Assembly (NCBI GenBank): GCA_023334545.1
Contig: JAADVB010000250.1
Span: forward strand, 1-25,511
DNA length: 25,511 nucleotides
Origin: Salisapilia sapeloensis
Lineage: Eukaryota; Oomycota; Peronosporomycetes; Peronosporales; Salisapiliaceae
Reading direction: 5' to 3'
Every line of letters starts with the position of its first letter. Position 1 is the first letter of the stretch. This document shows, piece by piece, positions 9,935 to 23,114 of the stretch. Position numbers and translations under genes: made by a program. The notes below the pieces were generated by a model. It did not search any database. It saw only the letters and a list, made by a program, of their open reading frames with translations, and had not been told where the DNA came from.

Positions 9935-11614
9935 TCAGGAGCATCCATTGCCTCCAGCTATTGTCAGACACGACGTAGACGTCGAAAAACTCATTACATT
10001 TGTCATGGTGGACCAGATGAATGCAAACAAGAGGTATACAATGGTAGCGATACCGACGATTTTGCTACTACCTCCGTTCCGTTTCAGCTCCTGTGTCTCG
10101 GCCTTTTGCCTCGGCAAAAGCAGCACAAATGCAACGGAGCAAAGCTTGAATGCATAGGCGATGATATACGCATATGTGGCTTGTGTTTTTGCATGATTAT
10201 CGTCCACCTGGAGGTATTCCGTTCCGATGTCGAAATGCGCGTCGACATTCTTCGTCAGGACAGTCGAGAAAGGGGAAGCAAGTGTCGAGACGGTCGAAAT
10301 AAGCCCGTAGACAGCAGCCTCATTGTTGTCCTGGATGATTTCAATGACACAGAACGTAGTAACCACGTAGCCAACACTGTAGGGCAGATTCTCTAGCAAC
10401 GGCACACCGAGCCAAAACCATTGGCTTCTGTGGACATCCCAGATCGTTAACATCGTCGGAATCGAATCGATTGCCACAACAGCCAGCTGCGTTGCACCGA
10501 TCATGATGCGCCAGTCCCAATTCAGCCCATATTTCTTGGTCAGCCACCAGCCGAGTGACGATAGGAGATAGCCTAGAATCGTTGCAATGCTATTGTTGAT
10601 AGGCTCCACTTTTGCCCACGTGCTCTGGATGGGCAGCGCCGCAGTGACCGTGAAATTTGAAAATACGTTGCGGAAGAATCGGAAGGCAATGATCTGGTAC
10701 ACAACTCGTTGCTGGATCAAGTTGTAAATGCTCTTGATCAATGCCGAAGCAGACTGCGGTTCAGTCACTTCCTCCGTTGCACAGAACCACGAGACGGGGA
10801 TGATCAACAGGGAGAAGAAGGCGCACACTCCCATGATGCCATTCATTCCTATCGAAGACGAAAAAGAACCCCCATAGTCAGCATCATTCAGTCCGAAGCC
10901 GATCATCGCTGCCGACAGACATTGGAACAGATCCTGGGAAATGCAAATCATTGTTTGTGTCGTACCTCGGACATTCTCGGGTTCCCGCTGGGCGTAGGCG
11001 ACAAGAATGCCATCGGAAGCAGTCAGAGCCAAGACAATACCGAAATTGGCCAGTGTCAGCAGCGAGATATAGAGGGTACCCGAGGAAGGTGCATCCGTAT
11101 TTATCGATGCCACTTGGTCTTCCGTCAAGTTTCCAGGGGGAATGTAAGCGAGTGCTGGATCCGGATAGTACGGATCACCTATCGGCATACATGCCATGAT
11201 GAGACACGAGACGAAACAAACGAACCAGCCGATGACCATATACGGTCGGCGGCGGTAACCCCAAATGGGAAAGCAATCGCTGATGATACCAAAGAACATT
11301 TTCCACGTCCACGGCAGCGCTAGTAGAGCGCTTGCAGAAGCAGTCTTCACGCCAGACATGCGTAAATAATTGTTCAGAAAAGGGTAAATAACCGCCCAGA
11401 GACTTCCGTAGACCACGCCGACGGCAGCATACTGTGCCAAGAGACCGATATTCTTGATGCTGTAGAGGTTAGGAGCTCCTCCAGGTCGCAAAGCTCCACC
11501 ACTTTCAACATTGTCACGACCGTCAGGGGTTTTTACTTCCTTGTAGGCGTTGACAGTATCGACATTGTCCTTGCTGGCAGTTGAGAGTCGATCCACTACT
11601 GTAGCTTGGTCCAT
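9935..11614 (-). CDS. Folate/biopterin transporter family (BT1-type MFS) membrane protein
   Basis: Intronless, 559 aa, starting at ATG 11614. After a hydrophilic N-terminus (1-52) there are about twelve hydrophobic segments. The loop between helices 2 and 3 carries the BT1-family signature at residues 104-130: W-K-M-F-F-G-I-I-S-D-C-F-P-I-W-G-Y followed by RRRPYMVIGW. BT1/FBT proteins (TC 2.A.71) move folates, pterins or S-adenosylmethionine in trypanosomatids and plants. The family is greatly expanded in oomycetes, and the substrate of this member cannot be told from sequence. Hydrophilic loops at about 150-175 and 295-310 and a final helix near 530-545 complete the layout. The upstream neighbour is a 3.2 kb gene-free stretch; a TGACGTC motif at 11723-11729 lies about 110 bp upstream. 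Family assignment is confident, substrate unknown. Confidence 0.85.
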   Translation of the reverse strand: MDQATVVDRLSTASKDNVDTVNAYKEVKTPDGRDNVESGGALRPGGAPNLYSIKNIGLLAQYAAVGVVYGSLWAVIYPFLNNYLRMSGVKTASASALLALPWTWKMFFGIISDCFPIWGYRRRPYMVIGWFVCFVSCLIMACMPIGDPYYPDPALAYIPPGNLTEDQVASINTDAPSSGTLYISLLTLANFGIVLALTASDGILVAYAQREPENVRGTTQTMICISQDLFQCLSAAMIGFGLNDADYGGSFSSSIGMNGIMGVCAFFSLLIIPVSWFCATEEVTEPQSASALIKSIYNLIQQRVVYQIIAFRFFRNVFSNFTVTAALPIQSTWAKVEPINNSIATILGYLLSSLGWWLTKKYGLNWDWRIMIGATQLAVVAIDSIPTMLTIWDVHRSQWFWLGVPLLENLPYSVGYVVTTFCVIEIIQDNNEAAVYGLISTVSTLASPFSTVLTKNVDAHFDIGTEYLQVDDNHAKTQATYAYIIAYAFKLCSVAFVLLLPRQKAETQELKRNGGSSKIVGIATIVYLLFAFIWSTMTNVMSFSTSTSCLTIAGGNGCS

Positions 11615-12088
11615 TGTACTCAGATTCGCTAGTGACCACGTTGACGCATGAGGGATTGATCAAAGTCTTGAAGATTGAAGGCGCGTGCCTCTGGCCCTTT
11701 CGCACCACTCATTGGGCTGCTTTGACGTCCGAAGCAGTCACGAGGGATCCACATGCGTATCCCCTCACCGCCTCGATTGGACAAGAGTCGACAGTCCAGA
11801 TACTCATAGCTATTCTGGAGTATTTCATCGATATAATTCATTCTAGACGCAGCTAATAACATGAATATCCCTGGTAAACTAAGGAAGTTCATCAGAGCAA
11901 ATATAGAAGCATTCAAACGGCCTTAAGGTGAACATAAAGAATCGATTAAAATCTGCAATGGACAGCCGTTATGTAAATCTGGCCCGAATGCGAGCTATAA
12001 ACAGGCCAACATGAACTTAACGCATCTGCGTGTGCCAATGCTGTGACTGCACACGCATGGCAATCTCGGACAACAATTGAGCCTTCCA
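11615..12088. other. Intergenic: upstream region of the BT1-type transporter
   Basis: No supportable gene. It should hold the transporter promoter: CCAAT motifs occur on the minus strand near 11713 and 11777, and TGACGTC at 11723-11729. I could not find a good initiator match. A perfect 9-bp inverted repeat lies at 12027-12057. Confidence 0.5.
12027..12057. repeat. 9-bp perfect inverted repeat (hairpin)
   Basis: TGCGTGTGC (12027-12035) is followed after 13 nt by its exact reverse complement GCACACGCA (12049-12057). It lies just outside the left end of the foldback element. It has no clear partner near the right end, so it is probably not part of the terminal repeat. Confidence 0.5.
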
Positions 12089-12614
12089 ATACTCGATGTA
12101 TCTTGAACGGTCGTAGATATACTTTGATCCTTTTAAAGGTGAAGGAACGACTTGTAGACACTCTAGACCAGCCCACTAGACACGTTCGAGCATGCTCTAT
12201 CCATAGGTGCCAAAATTGGAATTTCGAAAAAGAAAGTTTGGTCGTCGACTCGCGCTCGCTACCTTGGGTTTTGCGCTCGAGGATGTTTGTTGGCGACTTG
12301 GCTCTTCCGAGGCATACAAAAAGCTAGCCACTCAAACCAACAACGCCGACTGTAGGGAAAGTGTTGCGAATTCTGGACTCACTAGCTTTTTGTATGACCT
12401 CGAAAGTCGCGGATCGAGCGAACACCGGAGCATGCGGGCAACGAAGTAGCGATCTCGAGTTGACCACCAAAACCTTGAATTTTTCGAATTTCGAATTTTG
12501 ACATGGATAGATAGAGCGCACTCCAAAGCGTATCGTGGGATGGTCCAGGAGCTCTACATGTCATCCCTTGCCTCATGAGAGCTCGCTGAAAACCCCATTC
12601 GTCCTTTCGAGTAT
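12089..12614. mobile_element. Imperfect foldback / MITE-like element with arms of about 240 bp
   Basis: The two halves are inverted, diverged copies around an axis near 12354. Paired landmarks are: ATACTCGA 12089-12096 with TCGAGTAT 12607-12614; TGTAGA 12153-12158 with TCTACA 12553-12558; CTATCCAT 12197-12204 with ATGGATAG 12503-12510; and the perfect 15-mer CATACAAAAAGCTAG 12313-12327 with its complement at 12382-12396. The 54-bp loop is 12328-12381. Short insertions and deletions separate the arms, so it is an old copy. No transposase is encoded and I could not define target-site duplications, so the outer ends are approximate. Small open frames read through it on both strands are by-products of the inverted repeat. 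Confidence 0.65.
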
Positions 12615-14744
12615 CTCCACTTAAAGTTTGTAGGAACACATCTCAAGCTAGAAAGCGAAAGGCCAGAGGATGGAATCTGGATGCTCACGAGTAGATTGAA
12701 GAGCAAGTGAGTACGTCTACTATGCTTTCAACACCCACAGAGAAATATACAAGAGTTATTTTGTGATATGTACTTGTTGACGACTCGAGATCGGTCTCGC
12801 AATGTCCTCTTCGTCTCGAAGGAAGCCATGTTGGACCGCCAGATCTTCGCATATGGTGATATTCATATCGCCCACGCAACGTGAAAATGCGCTTAAGGTT
12901 TCTAGTTCATGTATTGGACTCAGTTCAACTACAATTTCGACAGTGATGACCGTTCAGCAATGCTTCCGTCCTCGCAGATACCCGTTCCAGCTTCTATTTC
13001 GTCGTGGAATCCAAGATGACCCAGCATTACGTCTTAAGCTCGTATAAGACATCGAGCTGCTTTGCAATTACTCGACCAGCTCTCTACAAGCACATAACGC
13101 GTCAATTGCGAAGACGCCATTTAAAGACATTTCTATATGCACCACAGTATCGATTGTAGGGCTGCTCCAGAATATGTTTTCGTTTATTTCTCTCAAGAAA
13201 ACTATTAATAAACTTTTACATTCATGGACGGATCTCCGGACTCACATCTTAAATAGGCCTTACTTCAAACATGGAACAAAAGATCGATACCAAAATTACT
13301 TATGCATCAACGCATGACTCGTCAGACAACCATTGCGATCCGTCCTTGCAACGGCTAGATACTATGAAACGCATTGAAATACCACTTCATCGCGTAAAGT
13401 CTGTAACAGTCGCCGCACAGGATCGCGTGTAGTGTGTCTACTGCCGTTGTTTGGTCATAAAGCTGAAACAGCTATCCCGCTTCCAATACTTCAACTTCAA
13501 AGAATGGTAACACTTGGTAGTGAACAAATCGAATGCATTTTGTACGAAATGAATCACAAAGATACCGAAACTAGCTTTCTATACTCTAGCGAGCCATGAA
13601 ATTCACGGTGCAGTACTGGGCTTTGAGGCAATAGCGAAAGTCATTCGCGAATATATCTTCAAATATTTACTCTGTGCTAAACAGTGTCACCCACTTCAAC
13701 TGTCAATCGTAGTGCAGATCAATGAAAACTTTGGTCACTTTACCAAACAAGTACATACGTGCGTAAACGCCCATCAATAGCGCTGGGCTTGTGAGTTAGT
13801 GACACTTTCATGTTCATCTGATCTGTATCATAGTATCCATGTGCTGCTTTCGTAGGATCCGTGAAGTATACTACTGTCTCCTTCCTCACGAGTGACAAGT
13901 TCGGAAATAGCACAGTCCCATGCATCTACTCATATACTACACCAAGATGCAGATACTGGCTCAACGGAGAAAGTAGACACTTGATATGATAGCAGTAGGA
14001 ATGCGCCGAAAGCAGCGCAGGTATATGATAATAGAGGCATTTCGTGAATAGAGCAGGAAATGTTTTCACGCAGTGGGCAACGTAGGAATTACTGGGCAAA
14101 AGGTACACGCAGCAGGCCGTCGCATAGGATGATAGAGGCCGATAAATACAGTGCGCAGTGCACGTATACACAATCGATAGTCTCAGCAAAAGTTGAACGA
14201 GAGCAAAGCAGCCAATATAGTACATGTAGTGTTATTGGTACAACAAGAGCGAATTCTTTTGGTGTAATGCCGAACGGGTCCCAGTTCAAATTACAACGTC
14301 GTAGACATTTGACGCCATCACCCTGAAGTTTCTCCCGAGACAGAACTTGTCGTGAGTTCACTGTGAGTTACGGAAGTCCACTATCCGCGCGACAAGCAAC
14401 CTTCATCTTCAATAAGCGACATTTGTATCCTCTCGCCTACCAAGTACATCGGACTAGGCCGATTCCGTTCGTTAATTGAACGCGACTGGCGGACTGCCGC
14501 TGCCGTTCTCAGAATTGACCGTCGGACAGTCGGAGGATGTGCCGTCGTAGACGACGGATGTCCATGTAGTAGTGAGTTACAAATATGGGACGATTAGGTA
14601 ACACTTCCAACACAACGCGGCCGACTAGATCTGGAAAGGCTCGATGGGGCGACGCCACAGTGGCCGCAGCCATATTCGTACAGATCGCACGCGTCGAGCG
14701 ACACTTCCTCCTCCCGCGAGCAACGAGTCGGAAAATCCTACTAA
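12615..14744. other. Long gene-free stretch upstream of alpha-actinin
   Basis: These 2.1 kb are more AT-rich than the genes around them and contain only frames under about 100 codons with no recognisable motif. A segment near 12774-12795 (with GACTCGAGATCG) resembles the foldback arms at about 12240 and 12460, so more relics of the same element may be present. I see no tRNA, rRNA or conserved coding pattern. The last few hundred bases must contain the alpha-actinin promoter. Confidence 0.5.
14542..14557. repeat. Palindrome CCGTCGT-AG-ACGACGG upstream of alpha-actinin
   Basis: Seven-base arms are separated by two bases, about 200 bp upstream of the predicted transcription start of alpha-actinin. 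It could be a site for a dimeric factor or chance; no function is claimed. Confidence 0.4.
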
Positions 14745-14760
14745 GCTCATTTACAACAAA
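14745..14760 (+). promoter_or_regulatory. Initiator of the alpha-actinin gene
   Basis: GCTCATTTACAACAAA matches the oomycete Inr (GCTCATTYYNCAWTTT) over its core with one mismatch in the YY pair. A start at A14749 leaves a 38-nt leader before ATG 14787. The first ten bases are identical to those before the old yellow enzyme gene. Confidence 0.6.
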
Positions 14761-14786
14761 GCATTCATTTAAGTAAGAGCGGAGGC

Positions 14787-17759
14787 ATGGCGAACAGCAA
14801 TGAGGAATGGGTCGACGTGCAGAAAAGCACCTTCACTCGAGTGAGTATCTTGTTCTCCAGCCCACCAATATGATACCTCTTGAGGGCACCTTTTGAGATA
14901 GCAGCGAGCTAACGAATGCACTACTAGTGGGCCAACACATACCTTTCGCGCAAGCGCATGTCCATTGACGACCTCTATGAGGACCTCAAGGACGGCATCC
15001 GGCTCATCGCCCTGCTGCAGATCATCTGCCGAGAAAAAGTAGCAAAAGTACGACTATCGACTTTGCCACGTCCGCACTTGCCTCGTCATCGATCTAACTT
15101 GTTGTCGGAATAGAAATACACCAAGAAGCCGAGGATGCGTATCCAGAAGATGGAGAATCTAAACATGGCCTTTGCGTTCCTCCAGAACAAGGGAGTCAAT
15201 CTAACCAACATTGGCTCCTCGGACATTATTGACGGCAATAACAAACTAGTCCTTGGACTCGTATGGACGCTCATCAAGGCTTTCCAGGTCGCTGAAGTCG
15301 ACGTTGAAGGCGTTTCAGGCAAAGACGGCCTCTTGCTCTGGTGCAAGCGTGCCGTCGCCGACTATCCGAATGTCGATGTCAACAACTTTTCCAACTCGTG
15401 GTCGGACGGTCTGGCCTTTTGCGCACTCATCCACCACTTTTACCCAGCACTCATCGACTACGAGCAGGTACTGACTTCTTTCCACCCAAGTGTTACCCAT
15501 CCGTCATTCTAACCTCTACTCTCTCGACAGCTGAGCCCAGCGAACGCAGAGTCGAACGTCAAGCTTGCATTCGACGTGGCGCAGTCTAAATTCAAGATCC
15601 CACAGCTTTTGAACGTATCAGACGTCGCTGGAAAGGCCAAACCGGATGAAAAGTCCATCATGACGTACGTCAGTATGCTCCACAAGGAGTTCGCTTCTGG
15701 CGTTCAGAAGAAAAAGGCCATGACGACATTGTCCAAGGCAGTGAACATTGCTCAGCGCCACCAAGACATGTCTGCGCAGTACAACTCGCTGGCTACTGGC
15801 TTGCTCGAGTGGATGACGCAGCAAAAGGAGCGCTTCCAGACGCTTTCCCAGCCTCGAGCCATTCCACACATCAAGCAGGCGCTTGCGGAGCACATCGAGT
15901 ACAAGCGCAACGACAAACCTCCCCGTGAGGCAGAGTTTGTGGCGATGGAAGGGTGTGCCGGACGCTGGGAGGCGAGTTGCAAGAACAATGACCGTGCGCC
16001 GCCGCACTTTGAGCCTCCTCTCGAGCAGATGCTGAAGCTCAAGGATGAGTTGGAAGAGTTGGAGACGCAATATGAAGTCAAGCTGCGTCAGAACCTCGAG
16101 AGTTTCCAAAAGACAGACATGTTCCTGAGCAACGTCTTGAAAGAGTTGGAAAAGCTTGAAGCCTGGTCTCGCGAAAAGGACGCGACGTTGCTTGACGTGA
16201 CGGATGAAAGCACGCCGAAGACGACGACCGCTGCCGAAGAAGCGTTGGAGAACGTATCGTTCGTGCGCCAAGTGGAAGTGCCGCGATACAAGCAGCTCTT
16301 TGCGTACGTCACGGAGCAGGCAGAGGGTCTTTCGGAAGAGCATTCGGAGACGAGCTCAACGCTCGAACGCGTGAAGAGCATGGAAACCTTCTTGTCGAGT
16401 GTCGACGACCGTCTGGACGCCGCGAAGGAACGATTGGAAAGCGCCGTGGCACAGCAAAAGGAGCTGGATGCCATCGCGAAAGACTGCAAGGTGCTCCTAC
16501 GCAGTATAAAGTACGCCATCGTGGAGGTGGAAGAGGAGGTCGAAGCTGCCACGAACGTTCAAGTGACGTCTTCGGAGGAAGTGGTGGCTGGTAAAAAGCA
16601 CTTCGACGAGGTCCTCGTGCCGAAAGTCCAAGAGTCCATCGTTCGGGACAATGAAAACTTGCTAGAGAAGAAAGTGGCGCTGGAGCAGGGTGGGAGACTG
16701 GACGACACGGCACTCATTGACAAGACGAACGACCGTGTCGAACAGCTCATGGAGTTGCTCAACACCAAGCGCGACTACTTTGAGCAGGAGCTAGCGAACG
16801 TCGAGCGTCGAGACGCCAAGTGCCGGGAGTTTGCCGACCTCGCTATCAAGCTTCGCGAGCGATGCGAGGAGAGCAAGCAGGCGATCAACAAGGTGGAAGG
16901 GTCGCTCGGACAGCAATACACGTCGATGGTCAAGCTTCGGAAGCGTCTCTTCCGATCAAACTCGGCGGTTAATCTGAGCATCTTGAGAGAAGTGGCCAAG
17001 GAAGAGGAGCTGGCGGAAGCCGAGGAAGAGCTGAACGATGCAAACGCAGACGTGGTGGTCGATGAAGACGCAGAAGAGGTCGAGTCAGATGAGTCTGCCG
17101 ACGAAAAGGACGGCGCGGAGGAGAAGAAGGACGTGTTGGAAGCGACGCTCGCGACGTTGACTAAGGAGATGGACAATCTCGAACAAGTGAATGAAGAGCT
17201 CGAGGCGCTCAAGGTGTACACGAATCCGTTCACGACCGACACGATCCAAGCTTTACGCGCGCAGTACGAGTCACTGAACACAGCGGTGCGTGAAAAGGTG
17301 AAAAGTTTGGAGAAAGAGGTGGCGCTAAGCCACTTGGGCGACCTGACGTCAGCACAGACGCGCGAGATCAAGGAAGTGTTTGAGCACTTTGACTTGGATA
17401 AGGACGGCATGCTGGCTCGTGATGAGTTCATTATGGCCTGCAGAGGTCTCGGCTTCAGTCTGAACGAAGACGAGTGTCACGACAAGTTCGACGAGATCGA
17501 TAGTGAGGAAAAGGATGAGATTTCGTTTGAGCAGTTCTCCAACTTCTGTGCGGAGCAGCTGCAGAGTGGGTCTTCGGAAGGAGATGTGCGTACGGCAATC
17601 GACGTCCTATCGAGAGATGACATGAAGGTGAGCGAGTTGGAGGAGCATCTCGAGCCTGCCATTGCCGAGTTCATTCTCGCTAACAAGGATAAGATTGTGG
17701 CGGAGGATGGCGAAACGATTGACGAGACGAAATTCACACAGCTTATTTTCAGTCAATAG
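14787..17759 (+). CDS. Alpha-actinin (actin-crosslinking protein)
   Basis: Four exons: 14787-14840, 14928-15047, 15114-15467 and 15531-17759; introns of 87, 66 and 63 bp, all phase 0, each with CTAAC before the acceptor. The product is 918 aa, close to the usual 890 or so. Residues 14-120 are calponin-homology domain 1 (TFTRWANTYL, then PRMRIQKMENLN and the DIIDGNNKLVLGLVWTLI core). CH2 follows at about 131-235 (SDGLAFCALIHHFYP, INYEQL-like end). A long coiled, spectrin-like rod (about 250-785) leads to C-terminal EF-hands. EF loop 1 (797-808, DLDKDGMLARDE) is canonical. Loop 2 (833-844, DSEEKDEISFEQ) ends in Gln instead of the bidentate Glu and probably does not bind calcium well. A very acidic segment (about 668-710) interrupts the rod. 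The protein crosslinks F-actin as an antiparallel dimer in the cytoplasm. Assignment is secure; the number of true spectrin repeats is not resolved by eye. Confidence 0.95.
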
Positions 17760-17834
17760 ACGAGAGGTCCTAGACCGACTGGAACATGACGGGAGCGTTC
17801 AAATTTATTTCTATTCCATTCTCGTTTGTGTGCT

Positions 17835-20003
17835 TTACAGAGGTTCATAGACATAGGACACGACACCCGGCGCATCATCCTCATTCTCGTCGGACTTGGA
17901 TTCCTTCCCTGTGTAGACAGGACCTCGGCGCAAACCAGCGAGGTAGGTGACGACTTTGGGAGGATTCGTGCCGCTTTCTCTCGTTGTCTGACTCGTGTTG
18001 TTGCGTGTAGGAAAGACTTGCGTATCGGCATGACAGCGAAAGTTACTTAAGACCGTTTGAGATGACACCGTCCGGCACTTTTGCAAGTTGGCAATCTGCA
18101 GGGCGCGACGACGTAGGTTCCATTCGTTCCATTCGTATGAATGATCAATGTGCTTCTCCTGAAAGTGAGTCGGTGTACTCGTGCTCGCGTCGACTTTCTT
18201 TGCCGGAGGCTGAGCAAGCAAAGGATGCACACCATTACGTTGGTCTTTAGCTGCGGAAGCTTGGAACTGTGGACACAGTTTGAGTAATTCAGACAAATTC
18301 ATCTCTGGAAAGTGTTCTTGTAGACGTAACAGATATATGAGAGCTGGTTGGCGCTGAGCCAGCTGCAACACGGACATCACGTACTGCTGCGGGTGGAGCA
18401 TAAATTCCTGTAGAGCTCGTTCATTCACGAAGACGTAGTAGGCATTGGCGTACTGAACGACACCAAGGGATGGGTCTCCCGGAAGAAGGAGCCCGCCACG
18501 TTCTACGATCGTCCAAGGGCAAAAGCCCTGGTATTCTAGAGGGAGCTGCATAAATTCTGGGGTCGAGTCCACAGGCATGCGGATTGGAAACCCAGTAGTA
18601 CTGTCTGTGCCTGTTCCGCTGTTGCTGTCTTGTGGAGACATCGGCGCGATGTCGTTTTGTTGGTGAGAGCCATTAGCATCTCCATCGACGTCAAATGTCC
18701 TACGTACACGAAAAGAGAGCGGCCCGGCCGTTGCATGGGTAGACGAGGAAGTTTCCGACGGCGAGTCTTCCGTAACGAAGGATTCTGTCTTCTCGAATAG
18801 CTCATCTGTCGGTATCGTCGCGCTCTGTTTGGCTTCGACCAGAAAGTCGCTATATGAGTCAATGGATCGATCGAATGAATCCTTGTACTTCAGCAATGTC
18901 TTGAGGGACCTCGATCGCGCTAAGAGCAGTGCATACTCCTGTTGAAGCTGATACCATGACTGTGCTACGGCTTCAAACAAAGGGTAGACATGTGATTTTG
19001 GCAGCGATGTACGCGAGCCAACAAGACTCTTCAGCGTCTCCAAATCGCTACGGAAAGTGGTGGATACAGAAGCAGCACGATCGCGAGAGAAAGCAATATC
19101 TTCGTCCAAACTTTGCAAATAAGACAAGAACTGACGTCGGTTTCCAATCTCTTCCTGCCATCTCTGCATCACATCATACTCTGTAAGCGTCCGATCATCT
19201 TTCGCTGCCGACGTTTGTTCCTCTGGAAATCCATGATGGTGACCATGGAGTAGTGCTTCAGTGTACTGGGTGCACGCTTCATTTGCTTCCTTGAGCTCCT
19301 CTTGGACGGCATCAACCAAATTACTCATAGAGCTCTCGATGGAGTCCACCGTTGCATTGATGCCAGCCCCTCCTTTGCCTAGCTCTTTGTTGAAAAGTCG
19401 GATACCCAAGACGATGCGACGCAGCTCTTGTAGTTGAGCTCGTTTGTCTTCTGAACTCATGGTAACAAACGACTTTAGTCCAATGCGAGGAAACACACTC
19501 TCTAATGCAGACGCAACTTCTTTCTCAATCTTCCTCGTTTCAGCTGCGTCTTCCTTGTAAGGAGCGAACGGGGACTTGTCACGCACATCAATAAGCAGCA
19601 TCGAAAAAATGTCCCGATAGAGTGTTGAGAAAGATTCAAAGTCACTTGCCCGTTCCGGAACGAGAGAAATGATGTTTCGTTCCAATTTGGCAATCCTTGT
19701 CTCTCGTTCTTCTTGTTCACGACGCAGTATCTCCTCTCCACTAGCGTAGGCTAGGTCAAAAGCTAGCTGCATCTTAATCGTTTCCAATGACGGATCTCGT
19801 ACGCGCAGTAGAACGCGTTCACATTGCTGAACGAGGTAGCGTTCATCCTCAGGTTCCATCGACTTGTCGAGTGCCAAGCGTGGAGCACAAGCCCGAACGA
19901 TCATTCGAGCAGTGAACGCAGCTAGCGTCTCGGACACCTCGACGCCGTTATAGCGACATCGTGCCACTATATCTGCAATCAGGCTCTGTGCGTGGGAAGA
20001 CAT
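17835..20003 (-). CDS. CFAP206: Cilia- and flagella-associated protein 206 (CFAP206) homologue
   Basis: Intronless, 722 aa, close to the length of algal and animal CFAP206 plus low-complexity inserts. The conserved centre is recognisable at about residues 480-545: LEYQGFCPWTIVERGGLLLP, then GDPSLGVVQYANAYYVFVNE and HPQQYV. The C-terminal signature YEWNEWNLRRRALQIANL and the TQVF/NNTSQT region are also present. The N-terminal half is helical, with a KSFVTMSSEDKRAQLQELRR block. Residues about 430-475 are Ser/Thr/Asn-rich and probably disordered. In Chlamydomonas and animals CFAP206 docks radial spoke 2 and dynein c on axonemal microtubules of motile cilia, so the zoospore flagellum is the likely site. 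ATG 20003 is the first ATG in frame; the frame extends eight codons upstream without another. Its stop faces the alpha-actinin stop across 75 bp. Confidence 0.9.
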   Translation of the reverse strand: MSSHAQSLIADIVARCRYNGVEVSETLAAFTARMIVRACAPRLALDKSMEPEDERYLVQQCERVLLRVRDPSLETIKMQLAFDLAYASGEEILRREQEERETRIAKLERNIISLVPERASDFESFSTLYRDIFSMLLIDVRDKSPFAPYKEDAAETRKIEKEVASALESVFPRIGLKSFVTMSSEDKRAQLQELRRIVLGIRLFNKELGKGGAGINATVDSIESSMSNLVDAVQEELKEANEACTQYTEALLHGHHHGFPEEQTSAAKDDRTLTEYDVMQRWQEEIGNRRQFLSYLQSLDEDIAFSRDRAASVSTTFRSDLETLKSLVGSRTSLPKSHVYPLFEAVAQSWYQLQQEYALLLARSRSLKTLLKYKDSFDRSIDSYSDFLVEAKQSATIPTDELFEKTESFVTEDSPSETSSSTHATAGPLSFRVRRTFDVDGDANGSHQQNDIAPMSPQDSNSGTGTDSTTGFPIRMPVDSTPEFMQLPLEYQGFCPWTIVERGGLLLPGDPSLGVVQYANAYYVFVNERALQEFMLHPQQYVMSVLQLAQRQPALIYLLRLQEHFPEMNLSELLKLCPQFQASAAKDQRNGVHPLLAQPPAKKVDASTSTPTHFQEKHIDHSYEWNEWNLRRRALQIANLQKCRTVSSQTVLSNFRCHADTQVFPTRNNTSQTTRESGTNPPKVVTYLAGLRRGPVYTGKESKSDENEDDAPGVVSYVYEPL

Positions 20004-20044
20004 AAAGTCAGTCGAATGTAAGAGCAAGGCGAAGGTCTAGAAAA

Positions 20045-20056
20045 GGAAATGACGGG
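20045..20056 (-). promoter_or_regulatory. Probable initiator of CFAP206
   Basis: The minus strand reads CCCGTCATTTCC, one mismatch from YTCANTYY, followed by a pyrimidine run. A start here gives a leader of about 45-50 nt and lies only about 70 bp beyond the LeuRS stop codon. Confidence 0.4.
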
Positions 20057-20123
20057 TATACAGCGTATATAGACGCGTCTATATTTGGAAAGGCGATCTT
20101 ACACTAGATCTCGTTGCCACTTG

Positions 20124-23114
<2,991 letters not shown>

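Noticed and set aside
9684-10396. Plus-strand frames opposite the 3' end of the transporter
   Set aside because: Antisense to a clear BT1-family coding region, with no recognisable content.
12043-12639. Mutually similar small frames on both strands
   Set aside because: The similarity comes from the inverted arms of the foldback element, not from coding sequence.
13740-14361. Minus-strand frames of 61-99 codons and a Ser/Tyr/Cys-rich peptide
   Set aside because: Short, overlapping in different frames, no motif, and in AT-rich intergenic DNA.
15618-17737. Long minus-strand frames across alpha-actinin (241, 218 and 154 codons)
   Set aside because: Antisense shadows of a GC-biased, well-identified gene; Ser-rich composition mirrors Glu/Asp/Lys codons.
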